From Ectopseudomonas mendocina (GTDB lineage: Bacteria; Pseudomonadota; Gammaproteobacteria; Pseudomonadales; Pseudomonadaceae), in the NCBI RefSeq assembly GCF_007049795.1, contig NZ_SCFY01000001.1, positions 286,518-350,517 on the forward strand: DNA of 64,000 nucleotides, written 5' to 3'. Positions 9,381 through 19,071 of the stretch are shown here, one piece after another. The position numbers were made by a program, and so were the translations under genes. Under the pieces are notes generated by a model. That model made no database searches, had not been told where the DNA came from, and saw only the letters and a list, made by a program, of their open reading frames with translations. Within the stretch, counting starts at the first letter, position 1. The number at the start of each line of letters is the position of its first letter.

Positions 9381-9406
9381 CTGTAGGAGCGAGCTCTGCT
9401 CGCGAA
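9381..9406. repeat. Single REP unit
   Basis: One copy of the TGTAGGAGCGAGCTCTGCTC-type unit, the same as at 2011 and 9630, in the 420-base gap upstream of the LetA-like genes. Confidence 0.7.
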
Positions 9407-9500
9407 GCTACGTAGGGTGCGCCGTGCGCCCCGCGATAACCGCGCCTTGGCCGGTACCCCAACGTGATGGCCTGAGCGTATTTTCCGCGCCGCAAAGAAG

Positions 9501-9533
9501 AAACCCCAGACCGCTTTCGCGATCTGGGGTTTC
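9501..9533 (-). terminator. rrn-type terminator left after a 5S rRNA remnant
   Basis: Strong hairpin: AAACCCCAGA and TCTGGGGTTT pair around CCGCTTTCGCGA. Read on the minus strand it lies directly after the 5S-like sequence at 9541-9591, as the terminator does in a ribosomal RNA operon. Confidence 0.7.
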
Positions 9534-9540
9534 GTATAGG

Positions 9541-9591
9541 AGCTTGACGATGACCTACTCTCACATGGTGAAGCACCACAAGCTTCGGCGA
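9541..9591 (-). pseudogene. 5S rRNA 3'-end remnant
   Basis: On the minus strand, 9591 to 9541 reads like the last ~50 nt of bacterial 5S rRNA: CATGTGAGAGTAGGTCATCG followed by TCAAGCT. Compared from memory with Pseudomonas 5S, the helix-IV arms GGGG/CCCC appear as GGTG/CACC, a compensated change. The remaining ~65 nt of 5S are missing. With the terminator at 9501-9533 it looks like the tail of a lost or copied rrn operon. The comparison was made by eye. Confidence 0.7.
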
Positions 9592-9629
9592 TTCGGGGGG
9601 CGGGATTTTCCCATAGTCGAGCCGGGCTT

Positions 9630-9716
9630 TGTAGGAGCGAGCTCTGCTCGCGAATTCGTTGGCCTTCAGCGAACCAGGCTAGCGGCAAAAAGCTTCGCGA
9701 GCAGAGCTCACTCCTA
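9630..9716. repeat. REP-like palindromic pair
   Basis: GTAGGAGCGAGCTCTGCTCG at 9630 and its inverse CGAGCAGAGCTCACTCCTAC near 9697-9716 are about 45 bases apart. This is the third site of this REP family in the window. Confidence 0.75.
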
Positions 9717-9735
9717 CGCTTGGTGATCCCCCGCG

Positions 9736-11565
9736 TTACAGCGGAAAGATCAGCGGCACCAGCAGCACGCTGACGATCATCACCAACAGGGTGAAGGGCA
9801 CGCCGATGCGCACGAAGTCACCGAAGCGGTATTGGCCGGGGCCGAGCACCAGAGTGTTCACCGGCGAGGAGATCGGTGTCATGAAGGCGGCCGAGGCAGC
9901 CAGGGCCACGGTCATGGCGAAGGGCAGGGGAGACACATCCAGCGCCTGCGCGGTGGCGATGGCCACTGGCGCCATCAACACCGCCGTGGCGGTGTTGGAG
10001 ATAAACAGGCCGATCACCGCAGTGAGGGCGAACAGGCTGGCCAGGATCAGATGTGGCCCCGCATCACCCAGACCGCCCACCAAGCCCTGCACGGCCAACT
10101 CGACGCCGCCGGTCTGCTGCAGCGCCTGGGCGAAGGGCAGCATGCCGACGATGAGGATCAGCGTCGGCCAGTGGATGGCGCGGTAGGCGCTGTCCAGGTC
10201 GATGCAGCGAAACGCGCCCATCAGCAGGCAGGCGATCAGTGCGGCCTGTACGTTGGGCACCAGACCGCTGACCATCAGCAGCACCATTACCGCCAGGCTG
10301 AGCAATGCATAGGGCGCCTTGCGTGCGGCAGGTGCCACCTCGGCCACTTCCGCCGGCAGGCTGAGCACCAGGAAATCGCGGCTCAGCCCCTGCAGGCGGT
10401 GTATATCACGCCAGGCGCCGGCTACCAGCAGGGTGTCTGAAGCCTTGAGTTTCTCGTCCACCAGCACGCCTTCCAGCGCTTGTCCCTGACGACGCAGGCC
10501 AACCACGTTGAGCTTGTGCCGCGAACGAAAGCCCAGTTCCTGAATGCTCTTGCCCGGCAGTTGCGACTCCGGCGGCAGCGCCACTTCGGCCAAGCCCAGT
10601 TCATGGGCGTGCAGGCTGAAATACGAATGCGGCAGCGGCATGGGTTCCAGCCCCAGCGCCTGGTAGCTGCCGAGCAGACCGATGGTGGGGCTGGCGATAT
10701 CCACCAGCAGTACGTCGCCCGGCTCCAGCAGGGTATTGCCGCTGGCCATCAGCAGCAGGGTGCGTAGGCGCTGGCGGCGTTCGATGGCGATGACATTGAT
10801 GCCATGATCACGGCGCAACTGCAGCTCGTTGAGCACCTGATTGGCCAGGGGCGAGTCGGCGCGCACCTGCAGGCGCCGCTCGCGCTCGCTGAGGCGATAG
10901 CGCTCGGCCAGGTCGGCCAGGGTCAGACGTGGTGGCTCGGCATTGCCACCTGCTTCGCTGCGTACCAGCCAGCGTCGGGCGATCAACATGTAGCCGATGC
11001 CGAGCACCAGCACTGCCAGGCCGATGGGCGTGAGATCGAAAAAGCCAAAACCATCCAGCCCAGCACGGCGCAGTTCGGCATGCACCACCAGGTTCGGCGG
11101 TGTAGCGACCAGCGTCAGCATGCCGCTGATCAGCCCGGCAAACGCCAGTGGCATCATCAGTCGTGCCGGGGCTATGCGCAGGCGCGCGGCGACACCGAGC
11201 ACCACGGGGATGAAGATTGCCACCACGCCGGTGGAACTCATCACCGAACCCAGGCCGGCCACGGCCAGCATCAGCAGGATCAGCAGACGCGTTTCGCTGC
11301 TGCCGGCCTTGGTCACCAGCCAGTCACCCAGGCGGTAGGCGATGCCGGTGCGCACCAGACCGTCGCCGATGATGAACAGCGCGGCGATGAGGATGACGTT
11401 GGCGTCGCTGAAACCGGCCAGGGTCTGTTGCAGGTTGAGTACGCCAGTCAGCGGTAGGGCGACCAGTACCAGCAGGGCGACCACGTCCATGCGTGGTTTG
11501 CCGATGATGAAGAGGGTGACGGCGCCGGCCAGCAGGCCTAGCACCCAGAACAGATCCGGATTCAT
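9736..11565 (-). CDS. SLC13-family permease with two RCK_C domains
   Basis: 609 aa. Membrane segments fill residues 1 to about 195 and 400 to the end, with the family's internal symmetry: SSTGVVAIFIPVVLG and SNTATAVLMAPVAIA mark the substrate/Na+ loops. Between them, about 205-385, lie two soluble RCK_C (TrkA-C) domains, as in many bacterial SLC13 (divalent anion:Na+ symporter) relatives. The substrate could be sulfate or a dicarboxylate; the sequence does not decide. It is flanked by a minus-strand winged-helix gene and two Na+/H+ antiporters. Confidence 0.85.
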   Translation of the reverse strand: MNPDLFWVLGLLAGAVTLFIIGKPRMDVVALLVLVALPLTGVLNLQQTLAGFSDANVILIAALFIIGDGLVRTGIAYRLGDWLVTKAGSSETRLLILLMLAVAGLGSVMSSTGVVAIFIPVVLGVAARLRIAPARLMMPLAFAGLISGMLTLVATPPNLVVHAELRRAGLDGFGFFDLTPIGLAVLVLGIGYMLIARRWLVRSEAGGNAEPPRLTLADLAERYRLSERERRLQVRADSPLANQVLNELQLRRDHGINVIAIERRQRLRTLLLMASGNTLLEPGDVLLVDIASPTIGLLGSYQALGLEPMPLPHSYFSLHAHELGLAEVALPPESQLPGKSIQELGFRSRHKLNVVGLRRQGQALEGVLVDEKLKASDTLLVAGAWRDIHRLQGLSRDFLVLSLPAEVAEVAPAARKAPYALLSLAVMVLLMVSGLVPNVQAALIACLLMGAFRCIDLDSAYRAIHWPTLILIVGMLPFAQALQQTGGVELAVQGLVGGLGDAGPHLILASLFALTAVIGLFISNTATAVLMAPVAIATAQALDVSPLPFAMTVALAASAAFMTPISSPVNTLVLGPGQYRFGDFVRIGVPFTLLVMIVSVLLVPLIFPL

Positions 11566-11595
11566 CGCAGCTCCAAGAGGTGTGGAGCGATTATT

Positions 11596-11892
11596 TCAGG
11601 GATAACCCAGCGTAGTCTTGATCTGCTGCAGGTTAGCGGCGATCCAACGCTTGTCGATCGGCCCCCAGTCGCGAATCTGGTAGTGACCGGCGTTGTTGCG
11701 TTCGCCCTCGTTCTGCTCGAACTGGCAGTCGATATCCAGCTCGGCGAGGGCGGTGAGGGTGTCCTGTGCGGTGCGCCGGGGCATGCCGGTGGCGTCCATC
11801 AGTGCCGGCACGCTGACAGCCTGGCCGCTGTCGATCAGCCAGGCCACGTAGAGGCGGCGGTAGAAGCTGGTGCGGGTCTTGCTCGTCTGCAT
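11596..11892 (-). CDS. Small winged helix-turn-helix protein
   Basis: 98 aa. Residues about 25-50 (QAVSVPALMDATGMPRRTAQ) look like a helix-turn-helix, followed by a wing-like region. No other domain is present. It lies 36 bases after nhaD and 30 bases before the SLC13 gene, all on the same strand. A DNA-binding role is likely; its target is unknown. I recognise it only as a conserved Pseudomonas hypothetical type. Confidence 0.65.
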   Translation of the reverse strand: MQTSKTRTSFYRRLYVAWLIDSGQAVSVPALMDATGMPRRTAQDTLTALAELDIDCQFEQNEGERNNAGHYQIRDWGPIDKRWIAANLQQIKTTLGYP

Positions 11893-11928
11893 GGCAACTT
11901 CCTACTCTGAGCCGAGGGCCGTCGCGTG

Positions 11929-13305
11929 TCAGGCGGCGAACATCAGCATATAGGTGACGGCACCGGCCAGGTAGCCGATGAAGGCCAGGCCGCTGATCTT
12001 CTTCAGGTACCAGATGAAGTTGATCTTCTCCATGCCCATGGCGGCCACGCCAGCAGCCGAGCCGATGATCAGGCAGCTACCGCCGGTCCCGGCGCAGTAG
12101 GCGAGCATTTCCCAAAAGTTGCCGTCGACCACGAAGTTGCGCAGCCATGGCAGCTCGTTCGCTGCAGCGGCCGCCAGGTTTTCAGGGCTGACCAGCGGGT
12201 ACATCTTCATGGCGCCGGCAACCATCGGCACGTTGTCCACCACGGCCGAGAGCATGCCGATGGAGATGGCGATGCTGTAGATATTGCCCAGGCTGTCCTT
12301 GAGCAGCGTCGCCACCTGGATCAGGTGGCCGGCGCTGGACAGTGCAGAGACTGCGAGCAGGATGCCGAGGAAGAACAGCACGCTGGTGATGTCGATACGG
12401 CGCAATACGCCCACTACCGACAGCGGGTCCTTTTCTTCGCTGTTCTTGCTGCGGTGGATGATCTCGGTGGTGATCCACAGCAGACTGAGGCCGAAGAGGA
12501 TGCCCATGTATGGCGGCAGATGGGTGATGGTCTTGAACACCGGCACGAAGATCAGCGCCCCGAGGCCCAGGCAGAACACCAGGTTACGCTCGAAGGGCGT
12601 GGTCGGATCGCGACGGCTCTCGGCGCTTTCCTTGATGCGCGGTTCAGCCACTTCACCCTTGAGGCGGAAGCTCATGATCAGCAGCGGCACCAGCAGGCAG
12701 ATCAGGCTGGGCAGGAACAGCTTGGTGATGATGCCGGTGGCGGTCACCTGATTGCCAATCCACAGCATGGTGGTGGTCACGTCACCAATTGGCGACCAGG
12801 CGCCGCCGGCATTGGCGGCGATGACCACGATGCCGGCGTAGAACCAGCGCTCGTGGCGGTCGGCGATCAGCTTGCGCAGCAGCGAGATCATGACGATGGT
12901 GGTGGCCAGGTTGTCCAGCGCAGCGGACAGGAAGAAGGTGATCAACCCCACCAGCCACAGAAGGTGCACGCGCTTGTGGGTGCGGATGCGATCGGTGATG
13001 ACCTTGAAGCCCTCGTGGGCGTCGATCAGCTCGACGATGGTCATGGCGCCCATGAGGAAGAACAGGATCTCGGAGATCTCACCGAGGTGGTGGCGCAGTT
13101 CTTCGACCACATGATGGGTGTTAGTGCTGGAGCCGGCGGTGCCGGTGCCGAGCAGTGGCAGGATGCTGTCGGCGCCGAGCACCAGCAGGGTCCAGGCAAT
13201 CACGGCGGTGAGCAGGGCGGAGGCTGCCTTGTCGATCTTTAACGGGTGCTCGAGGGCGATGCACAGGTAGCCGAGGACGAAGACGAGTGCCATCAACGCA
13301 TACAT
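11929..13305 (-). CDS. nhaD: Na+/H+ antiporter NhaD
   Basis: 458 aa with about 12 membrane segments. It matches NhaD-type antiporters through ILFFLMGAMTIVELIDAHEGF and the LDNLATTIVM and VDNVPMVAGAMK segments, each with an Asp-Asn pair typical of the ion path. NhaD exports Na+ (or Li+) in exchange for protons at alkaline pH. It sits just downstream of nhaC on the same strand, so this locus holds two unrelated antiporter families. Confidence 0.9.
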   Translation of the reverse strand: MYALMALVFVLGYLCIALEHPLKIDKAASALLTAVIAWTLLVLGADSILPLLGTGTAGSSTNTHHVVEELRHHLGEISEILFFLMGAMTIVELIDAHEGFKVITDRIRTHKRVHLLWLVGLITFFLSAALDNLATTIVMISLLRKLIADRHERWFYAGIVVIAANAGGAWSPIGDVTTTMLWIGNQVTATGIITKLFLPSLICLLVPLLIMSFRLKGEVAEPRIKESAESRRDPTTPFERNLVFCLGLGALIFVPVFKTITHLPPYMGILFGLSLLWITTEIIHRSKNSEEKDPLSVVGVLRRIDITSVLFFLGILLAVSALSSAGHLIQVATLLKDSLGNIYSIAISIGMLSAVVDNVPMVAGAMKMYPLVSPENLAAAAANELPWLRNFVVDGNFWEMLAYCAGTGGSCLIIGSAAGVAAMGMEKINFIWYLKKISGLAFIGYLAGAVTYMLMFAA

Positions 13306-13452
13306 GTTCGGAGTTCCGCTCTGATTTTTATTGGTGGGGACGCGCCGGAGGGCTGCTGCCAGGCGGGTGAAGATGCCTGAAACAATTGGAAAAAGGGAAG
13401 ATTTTTATAGCGAAAGGAGCAAAGAGATGAGCGTTTTGCTACTTAATGAGGT

Positions 13453-13482
13453 GTTCGGGCCGCTGCGCTGGCTGGCCCGAAC
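13453..13482 (-). terminator. Inverted repeat after nhaC, possible terminator
   Basis: GTTCGGGCC/GGCCCGAAC, 9-bp perfect stem with a 12-base loop, 11 bases beyond the nhaC stop. No T tract follows on the minus strand, so it may instead be a processing or stability hairpin. Confidence 0.4.
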
Positions 13483-13492
13483 GGCTGTGAAA

Positions 13493-14923
13493 TCAACCGG
13501 CAGTCTGCGGTTTGGGCGGCAGCAGGTAGGCGAGGGCGATGGCCAGCACCGGCATGATCAGGTTGAAGAAGCAGTACGGCAGGTAGCTCAACGTTGCCAC
13601 GCCCAGCGTCGCGGCCATGTAGGCGCCACAGGTATTCCAGGGCACCAGCACGGAGGTCAGGGTACCGCCGTCTTCCAGGGCGCGTGAAAGGTTGGTTGGC
13701 GCCAGGCCGCGTTTTTCGTATTCGGCGCGATACATGCGCCCTGGTAGCACCAGGGCGATGTACTGATCGGCGGTGATTACGTTGGTGCCGATGGTGGTGG
13801 TGATGGTGCTGGCTACCAGGCCGCTGTCGCTGCGCACCAGGCGTAGGGCACTCTGCAACAGGCGCTGCAGCAGACCGAGGCGCTCCAGCACGCCGCCGAA
13901 GCACATGGCGCAGATGATCAGCCACACCGTGGTGAGCATGCTGGCCATGCCGCCCTTGGACAGCAGGCCATCGAGCTCGGCGTTGCCGCTGGCCGACTCA
14001 TAACCGGCGAACAGCGCAGTCCATACCGTTTTCAGCGGCGCCAGGGCGCCAGCTTGTGGGTCAGCCAGGCGCGCCATCACCTCCGGCTGGAACACCACTG
14101 CGAATACCGCACCGAGCAGGGCGGCGAGAAACACCGCCGGGAAGGCGGCCCACTGGCGTACCGCGAGCAGCAGCAGGAAGGCCACCGGCAGCAGCAGGTG
14201 CCAGCCGAGATTGAACTGCGCCTCCAGCGCGCTCAGCACCTCGGCGATACGGCTGGTGTCATGTTCGGCGCTGGCCTGCTGGCCAAGGGTGAAGAAGATC
14301 GCCAGGGCGATCAGCAACGCCGGCACCGTGGTGCGCAACATGTTGCGGATATGCGCGAACAGGTCGGCACCGGCTGCCGCTGGCGCCAGGTTGGTGGTGT
14401 CCGACAGCGGCGACAGCTTGTCGCCGAAGTAGGCACCGGAAATGATCGCGCCGGCGGTGATCGCCGGGTCCAGCCCCAGGCCTGCTGCCACGCCCATCAG
14501 ACCGATGCCAAGGGTGCCGGCCACCGTCCACGAGCTGCCGATGGACAGCGCGGTGAGCGCGCAGATCAGGCAACTGGTGAGGTAGAAGTACTCGGCGCTG
14601 ATCAGCTTCAGGCCCAGCCAGATCATGGTCGGCACCGTGCCGGCGAGAATCCAGGTGCCGATCAGCGCGCCGACCGCCAGCAGAATCAGGTTGGCTTTCA
14701 TCGCCATATGGATGCCAGCGAGTATGCCTTCTTCGATCTCGGCCCAGCGCAGGCCATTCTTCAGGCCGACCAGGCCGGCGACGAAGGCGGCGCTCATCAG
14801 CACGATCTGGTTCGGGCCGCTGGAGGAGGCGTCACCGAACAGGTAAACGGAGAGGCTGAGCAGCACGACGAGTATGCCAATTGGCAGCAAGGCATCGAGC
14901 AGGGAAGGGGAGCGGGCAGTCAT
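13493..14923 (-). CDS. nhaC: Na+/H+ antiporter, NhaC family
   Basis: 476 aa, about 11 membrane segments. It is typical of NhaC: GTWILAGTVPTMIWLGL early, the GSSWTVAGTLGIGLMG segment, AYFGDKLSPLSDTTNLAPA in the middle, and TTIGTNVITADQYIALVLPGRMY near the C-terminus. It exchanges Na+ for protons across the inner membrane. Start ATG at 14923. nhaD follows on the same strand, with a hairpin between. Confidence 0.9.
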   Translation of the reverse strand: MTARSPSLLDALLPIGILVVLLSLSVYLFGDASSSGPNQIVLMSAAFVAGLVGLKNGLRWAEIEEGILAGIHMAMKANLILLAVGALIGTWILAGTVPTMIWLGLKLISAEYFYLTSCLICALTALSIGSSWTVAGTLGIGLMGVAAGLGLDPAITAGAIISGAYFGDKLSPLSDTTNLAPAAAGADLFAHIRNMLRTTVPALLIALAIFFTLGQQASAEHDTSRIAEVLSALEAQFNLGWHLLLPVAFLLLLAVRQWAAFPAVFLAALLGAVFAVVFQPEVMARLADPQAGALAPLKTVWTALFAGYESASGNAELDGLLSKGGMASMLTTVWLIICAMCFGGVLERLGLLQRLLQSALRLVRSDSGLVASTITTTIGTNVITADQYIALVLPGRMYRAEYEKRGLAPTNLSRALEDGGTLTSVLVPWNTCGAYMAATLGVATLSYLPYCFFNLIMPVLAIALAYLLPPKPQTAG

Positions 14924-14949
14924 GGGTGTTCCGGGAAATCAAACTAACC

Positions 14950-15008
14950 GTGGGAGGGGCTTCAGCCGCGACTTTGCGGTTAAAGCTCGCAGCTGAAGCC
15001 CCTCCCAC
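14950..15008. repeat. 17-bp perfect inverted repeat, REP-like
   Basis: GTGGGAGGGGCTTCAGC and GCTGAAGCCCCTCCCAC flank 25 bases between valS and nhaC. It is related to the GGCTTCAGCC core of the repeats at 5621 and 19072. Confidence 0.75.
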
Positions 15009-15016
15009 AAAAAACA

Positions 15017-15042
15017 AACCCGCGCCGGTTGGGGCGCGGGTC
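15017..15042 (-). terminator. valS terminator
   Basis: On the minus strand ACCCGCGCC pairs with GGCGCGGGT and is followed by TTGTTTTTTG, 20 bases after the valS stop. A standard rho-independent terminator. Confidence 0.8.
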
Positions 15043-15061
15043 TGTGGGTGTCGCGCGGTGA

Positions 15062-17893
15062 TCAGAGTGCGGCGATCTTGCCGCGCTGCTCGACCATCTT
15101 GGCCAGGGCTTGTTCAGCCTCGGCCAGCTTGGCGCGCTCTTTATCGAGCACTTCGGCCGGCGCCTTGGCGACGAAGCCTTGGTTGCTCAGCTTGCCGCCG
15201 ACGCGCTGCACTTCGCCTTCCAGACGACCGATTTCCTTGTCCAGGCGCGCCAGTTCGGCGTCCTTGTCGATCAGCCCGGCCATCGGTACCAGCACTTCCA
15301 TCTCACCGACCAGAGTGGTGGCGGACATCGGCGCCTCTTCACCGGCAGCCAGCACGCGCACTGACTCGAGCTTGGCCAATTTGCTCAGCAGCGGCTCGAA
15401 GTCGGCCAGGCGGCGCAGGTCTTCGGCACTGGCGTTGGCGACGATGATGTCGATGCGCTTGGCCATGGAGATTTTCATCTCACCACGGATCTGGCGCACG
15501 CCCAACATCAGTTGCTTGACCCACTCGATGTCGCCTTCGGCGGCGGCGTCGATGCGGCTCTCGTTGGCCACCGGCCAGGGTTGCAGCATCAGGGTATCGC
15601 CCTGCACGCCGGCCTGGGCCTTGATGCGCTGCCAGATTTCTTCGGTGATGAAGGGCATGAACGGGTGCGCCAGGCGCAGGATCACTTCCAGCACGCGTAC
15701 CAGGGTGCGGCGGGTGCCGCGCTGGCGCTCGATGGGCGCGTTCTCGTCCCACAGTACCGGCTTGACCAGCTCCAGGTACCAGGCGCAGTACTCGTCCCAG
15801 ATGAACTCGTACAGGGTCTGAGCCGCCAGGTCGAAGCGGAAGGCGTCGAGGTGGCGGGTCACGTCAGCCTCGGTGCGCTGCAGGGCGGAGATGATCCAGC
15901 GATCCACCGGCGACAGTTCGACTGCCTCGCCATTGATGCCGGTGTCCTTGTCATCGGTGTTCTCGATGACGAAGTTGGCGGCGTTCCACAGCTTGTTGCA
16001 GAAGTTGCGGTAGCCCTCGACGCGGCCCATGTCGAACTTGATGTCGCGACCGGTGGAGGCCAGCGCCAGGTTGGTGAAGCGCAGCGCGTCGGTACCGTAG
16101 GCGGCGATGCCGTCGGGGAATTCGGCGCGGGTCTGCTTGGCGATCTTCTCGGCCAGCTTGGGCTGCATCATGCCGCTGGTGCGCTTGGCCACCAGGGATT
16201 CGAGGTCGATGCCGTCGACGATGTCCAGCGGGTCGAGCACGTTGCCCTTGGACTTGGACATCTTCTGCCCCTGTCCGTCGCGCACCAGACCATGTACATA
16301 GACGGTCTTGAACGGAATCTGCCCGGTCAGGTGGGTCGACAGCATGATCATCCGCGCGACCCAGAAGAAGATGATATCGAAGCCCGTTACCAGAACATCC
16401 GTGGGGTGGAAGGTCTTGAGGAAGTCGGTCTGCTGCGGCCAGCCAAGGGTGGAGAAGGTCCACAGGCCGGAGCTGAACCAGGTGTCCAGCACGTCTTCGT
16501 CCTGGCGCAGGTTGGCATCGCCGAGGTTGTGCTTGGCACGGACTTCCGCTTCGTCGCGACCGACGTAGACGTTGCCGGCATCGTCGTACCAGGCCGGAAT
16601 GCGGTGGCCCCACCACAGCTGACGGCTGATGCACCAGTCCTGAATGTCACGCATCCAGCTGAAGTACATGTTCTCGTACTGCTTGGGCACGAACTGGATC
16701 TCGCCACTCTCGACCACGGCGATGGCTTTTTCGGCCAGCGGCTTGGTGGAGACGTACCACTGGTCGGTCAGCCACGGCTCGATGACGGTGCCGGAACGGT
16801 CGCCTTTTGGCACCTTCAGGGCGTGGTCTTCGATCTTCTCCAGCAGGCCGGCGGCGTCGAAGGCGGCGACGATCTGCTTGCGCGCTTCGAAGCGATCCAG
16901 ACCGGCGAACTGCGCCGGAATGTTCGCTTCGATCTGCTCGTTGACGCTACCGTCGAGGTTGAACACCTGGGCCTGAGCCAGCACGGCGGCGTTCTTGTCG
17001 AAGATGTTGATCAGCGGCAGGTTGTGGCGCTTGCCCACTTCGTAGTCGTTGAAGTCATGCGCCGGGGTGATCTTCACGCAGCCGGTGCCGAACTCGGGGT
17101 CGCAATAGTCATCGGCGATGATCGGGATGCGACGGCCCAGCAGCGGCAGTTCGACGAAGCTGCCGATCAAGGCTTTGTAGCGCTCGTCTTCCGGGTGCAC
17201 GGCCACGGCGATGTCGCCGAGCATGGTTTCCGGGCGGGTGGTGGCGACGATCAGGTAATCATTGCCTTCAGCGGTTTTCTTGCCGTCGGCCAGCGGGTAG
17301 CGCAGGTTCCACAGCGAGCCCTTCTCGTCGTGGCTCTCCACTTCGAGGTCGGAGATGGCGGTGTGGAACTTGGTGTCCCAGTTAACCAGGCGCTTGCCGC
17401 GATAGATCAGACCGTCTTCATGCAGGCGTACGAAGGCTTCTTTCACGGCTTCGGACAGGCCGTCGTCCATGGTGAAGCGCTCGCGCGACCAGTCCACCGA
17501 GCTGCCCAGGCGGCGAATCTGCCGGGTGATGGTGCCGCCGGACTGCTCCTTCCACTCCCAGACTTTCTCCAGGAATTTCTCGCGGCCCAGGTCATGGCGA
17601 CCGATACCGTCGGCGGCCAGCTGGCGCTCGACCACCATCTGCGTGGCGATGCCCGCGTGGTCGGTGCCTGGCTGCCACAGGGTGTTGCGGCCCTGCATGC
17701 GGCGGAAGCGGATCAGGCAGTCCATGATCGAGTTGTTGAAGCCGTGGCCCATATGCAGGCTGCCGGTGACGTTCGGCGGCGGGATCATGATGGTGTAGGG
17801 TTCGCCCGAGCCTTGCGGGGCGAAGTAGCCCTTGGCTTCCCAGTTCTGGTACAGGGCGGTTTCAATGGCGTGCGGCTGGTAGGTCTTGTCCAT
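15062..17893 (-). CDS. valS: Valyl-tRNA synthetase
   Basis: 943 aa, charges tRNA-Val. The class-I signature HMGH is at residues 47-50 (in [14 protein letters not shown]) and [12 protein letters not shown] lies in the second half of the catalytic core. The C-terminal ~65 residues form the Arg/Glu-rich coiled-coil arm that contacts tRNA. The frame is open further upstream to 17989, but ATG at 17893 ([11 protein letters not shown]) gives the family's normal start. The order valS, proline-rich protein, holC, pepA matches other Pseudomonas chromosomes. Confidence 0.97.
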   Translation of the reverse strand: MDKTYQPHAIETALYQNWEAKGYFAPQGSGEPYTIMIPPPNVTGSLHMGHGFNNSIMDCLIRFRRMQGRNTLWQPGTDHAGIATQMVVERQLAADGIGRHDLGREKFLEKVWEWKEQSGGTITRQIRRLGSSVDWSRERFTMDDGLSEAVKEAFVRLHEDGLIYRGKRLVNWDTKFHTAISDLEVESHDEKGSLWNLRYPLADGKKTAEGNDYLIVATTRPETMLGDIAVAVHPEDERYKALIGSFVELPLLGRRIPIIADDYCDPEFGTGCVKITPAHDFNDYEVGKRHNLPLINIFDKNAAVLAQAQVFNLDGSVNEQIEANIPAQFAGLDRFEARKQIVAAFDAAGLLEKIEDHALKVPKGDRSGTVIEPWLTDQWYVSTKPLAEKAIAVVESGEIQFVPKQYENMYFSWMRDIQDWCISRQLWWGHRIPAWYDDAGNVYVGRDEAEVRAKHNLGDANLRQDEDVLDTWFSSGLWTFSTLGWPQQTDFLKTFHPTDVLVTGFDIIFFWVARMIMLSTHLTGQIPFKTVYVHGLVRDGQGQKMSKSKGNVLDPLDIVDGIDLESLVAKRTSGMMQPKLAEKIAKQTRAEFPDGIAAYGTDALRFTNLALASTGRDIKFDMGRVEGYRNFCNKLWNAANFVIENTDDKDTGINGEAVELSPVDRWIISALQRTEADVTRHLDAFRFDLAAQTLYEFIWDEYCAWYLELVKPVLWDENAPIERQRGTRRTLVRVLEVILRLAHPFMPFITEEIWQRIKAQAGVQGDTLMLQPWPVANESRIDAAAEGDIEWVKQLMLGVRQIRGEMKISMAKRIDIIVANASAEDLRRLADFEPLLSKLAKLESVRVLAAGEEAPMSATTLVGEMEVLVPMAGLIDKDAELARLDKEIGRLEGEVQRVGGKLSNQGFVAKAPAEVLDKERAKLAEAEQALAKMVEQRGKIAAL

Positions 17894-17974
17894 GCGCGGC
17901 GGGACCCTTTGACGGCTGATCGGAAAAGCCGACAAGTATACCGCTTCTGAGCGCCAAGCCATAAGCCTTGAGCT

Positions 17975-18027
17975 GTAGGGTGGGTGCAACCCGCCATCCG
18001 TGGTGTGGCGGGTTGCACCCGCCCTAC
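17975..18027. repeat. Long inverted repeat upstream of valS
   Basis: GTAGGGTGGGTGCAACCCGC and GCGGGTTGCACCCGCCCTAC pair over about 20 bp with one bulge. It lies in the valS upstream region and is another dispersed hairpin type. Confidence 0.7.
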
Positions 18028-18052
18028 GGGAAATGGCAGACCGCGTCCAGTT

Positions 18053-18118
18053 TTTGTAGGAGCCCCGCCTCGGGGCGAAGCTTTTGCTGTCGGGGGCAAA
18101 CTCTTGCCCCGGGGCGGG
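18053..18118. repeat. GC-rich hairpin cluster (GTAGGAGCCCCG type)
   Basis: CCCCGCCTCGGGG near 18062-18074 and TGCCCCGGGGCGGGGCA near 18104-18120 form two palindromes headed by GTAGGAGC, as in other Pseudomonas REP-like units. It lies between the proline-rich protein gene and valS. Confidence 0.5.
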
Positions 18119-18125
18119 GCAGGGA

Positions 18126-18554
18126 TTACTTGCGTGGCGGTAGCAGGCGCGGCAGGCGGGCTTCGAGGCGGCGCTTGAGTTCGGCCTCGATCTGCGGCAC
18201 GAAATCGTCGATCACGTCCTGCAGGATCAACTGGGCGGCGGCGCGCAACTCGCCATTCAAATGCTGCAGATCGCGGGCGCTGTCATGCAGGCGCGGCTCG
18301 ATGCTGTCGCGCAGTGGGCTTGGCGCTGGCGCAGGCTGCGGGGCTGGCGTCGGTTTAGGCGTCGGCGTTGCATGAAAGGGGGGCGGCGGGCCGGGCGGCG
18401 CGCTGACGATGTCGGACAGTACCGGAATGCTGTCCGGGTCCAGCGAGTCGATCAGCAGTGGCGGTTCGCTGCCATTATCGCCCAGCAGCTCGCGAATCGA
18501 CTCCAGGTCGTGCAGCAACTGAGTAGGTTTCTGTGGAGGCTTGGGGGTGTCCAT
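18126..18554 (-). CDS. Conserved proline-rich hypothetical protein between holC and valS
   Basis: 142 aa. Residues about 50-80 are almost all Pro, Ala and Thr ([18 protein letters not shown]). The C-terminal ~60 residues form a helical region ending in [18 protein letters not shown]. No signal peptide or catalytic motif is seen. A gene of this kind occupies the same place between holC and valS in other pseudomonads, so it may be tied to the polymerase chi subunit. Function unknown. Confidence 0.75.
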   Translation of the reverse strand: MDTPKPPQKPTQLLHDLESIRELLGDNGSEPPLLIDSLDPDSIPVLSDIVSAPPGPPPPFHATPTPKPTPAPQPAPAPSPLRDSIEPRLHDSARDLQHLNGELRAAAQLILQDVIDDFVPQIEAELKRRLEARLPRLLPPRK

Positions 18555-18614
18555 GGTTATCGGCGCAGCGAGAAAAAGGGCTGGAATGGCTTGTGTTGTG
18601 AGCGTGCACGGACA

Positions 18615-19034
18615 CTAAAGTTCGACGCGTTGCGGATCATACCCGCGCTGGCGATAAGTACGGAAATTCTCGCGACAGGCGCTCAGCAACTCGGGCTGCT
18701 GATTGACGATCTCGATGATGCGGGAAAAGCGCTCGACATGCGGCGACAGACTGCTGCCCAGGTTGATCAGCACGCCCTGCTCGGTGCTCGGCACTTCGTC
18801 GATGCCCAATACCACGGGTGACAGTGGCGCTTCATGGTGCAGGTCATGGGGTACAAAGCGTTCGGCTTTGAATGTCCACAGCAGTTCGTCGAGTTCACCA
18901 CACTGCGCCTCGTCGCTGCCGCGAACGAACACCGGCAGGCCGGCACTCCAGGCCTTGAGCGCCAGTTGGCAGGCGGCGCGAAAGCGGCCCGTGGCGTCAC
19001 TGGAAGAGAGAACGTAGAACTCGATTCTGGGCAT
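18615..19034 (-). CDS. holC: DNA polymerase III subunit chi
   Basis: 139 aa. HolC links the clamp-loader psi subunit to SSB at the replication fork. The chi fold shows as MPRIEFYVLSSS (first strand), a central SPVVLGIDEVPSTEQGVLINLG, and a C-terminal RENFRTYRQRGYDP. The frame is open to 19100, but ATG at 19034 is the family start. It lies between pepA and the proline-rich protein, all on the minus strand. Confidence 0.9.
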   Translation of the reverse strand: MPRIEFYVLSSSDATGRFRAACQLALKAWSAGLPVFVRGSDEAQCGELDELLWTFKAERFVPHDLHHEAPLSPVVLGIDEVPSTEQGVLINLGSSLSPHVERFSRIIEIVNQQPELLSACRENFRTYRQRGYDPQRVEL

Positions 19035-19071
19035 TCGGTTTTCAACGGTTGGAGGGTAATGGGCTGGATGT

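Noticed and set aside
9541..9700. Complete 5S rRNA gene
   Set aside because: Only the last ~50 nt resemble 5S. The sequence beyond 9591 does not continue the match and turns into REP DNA.
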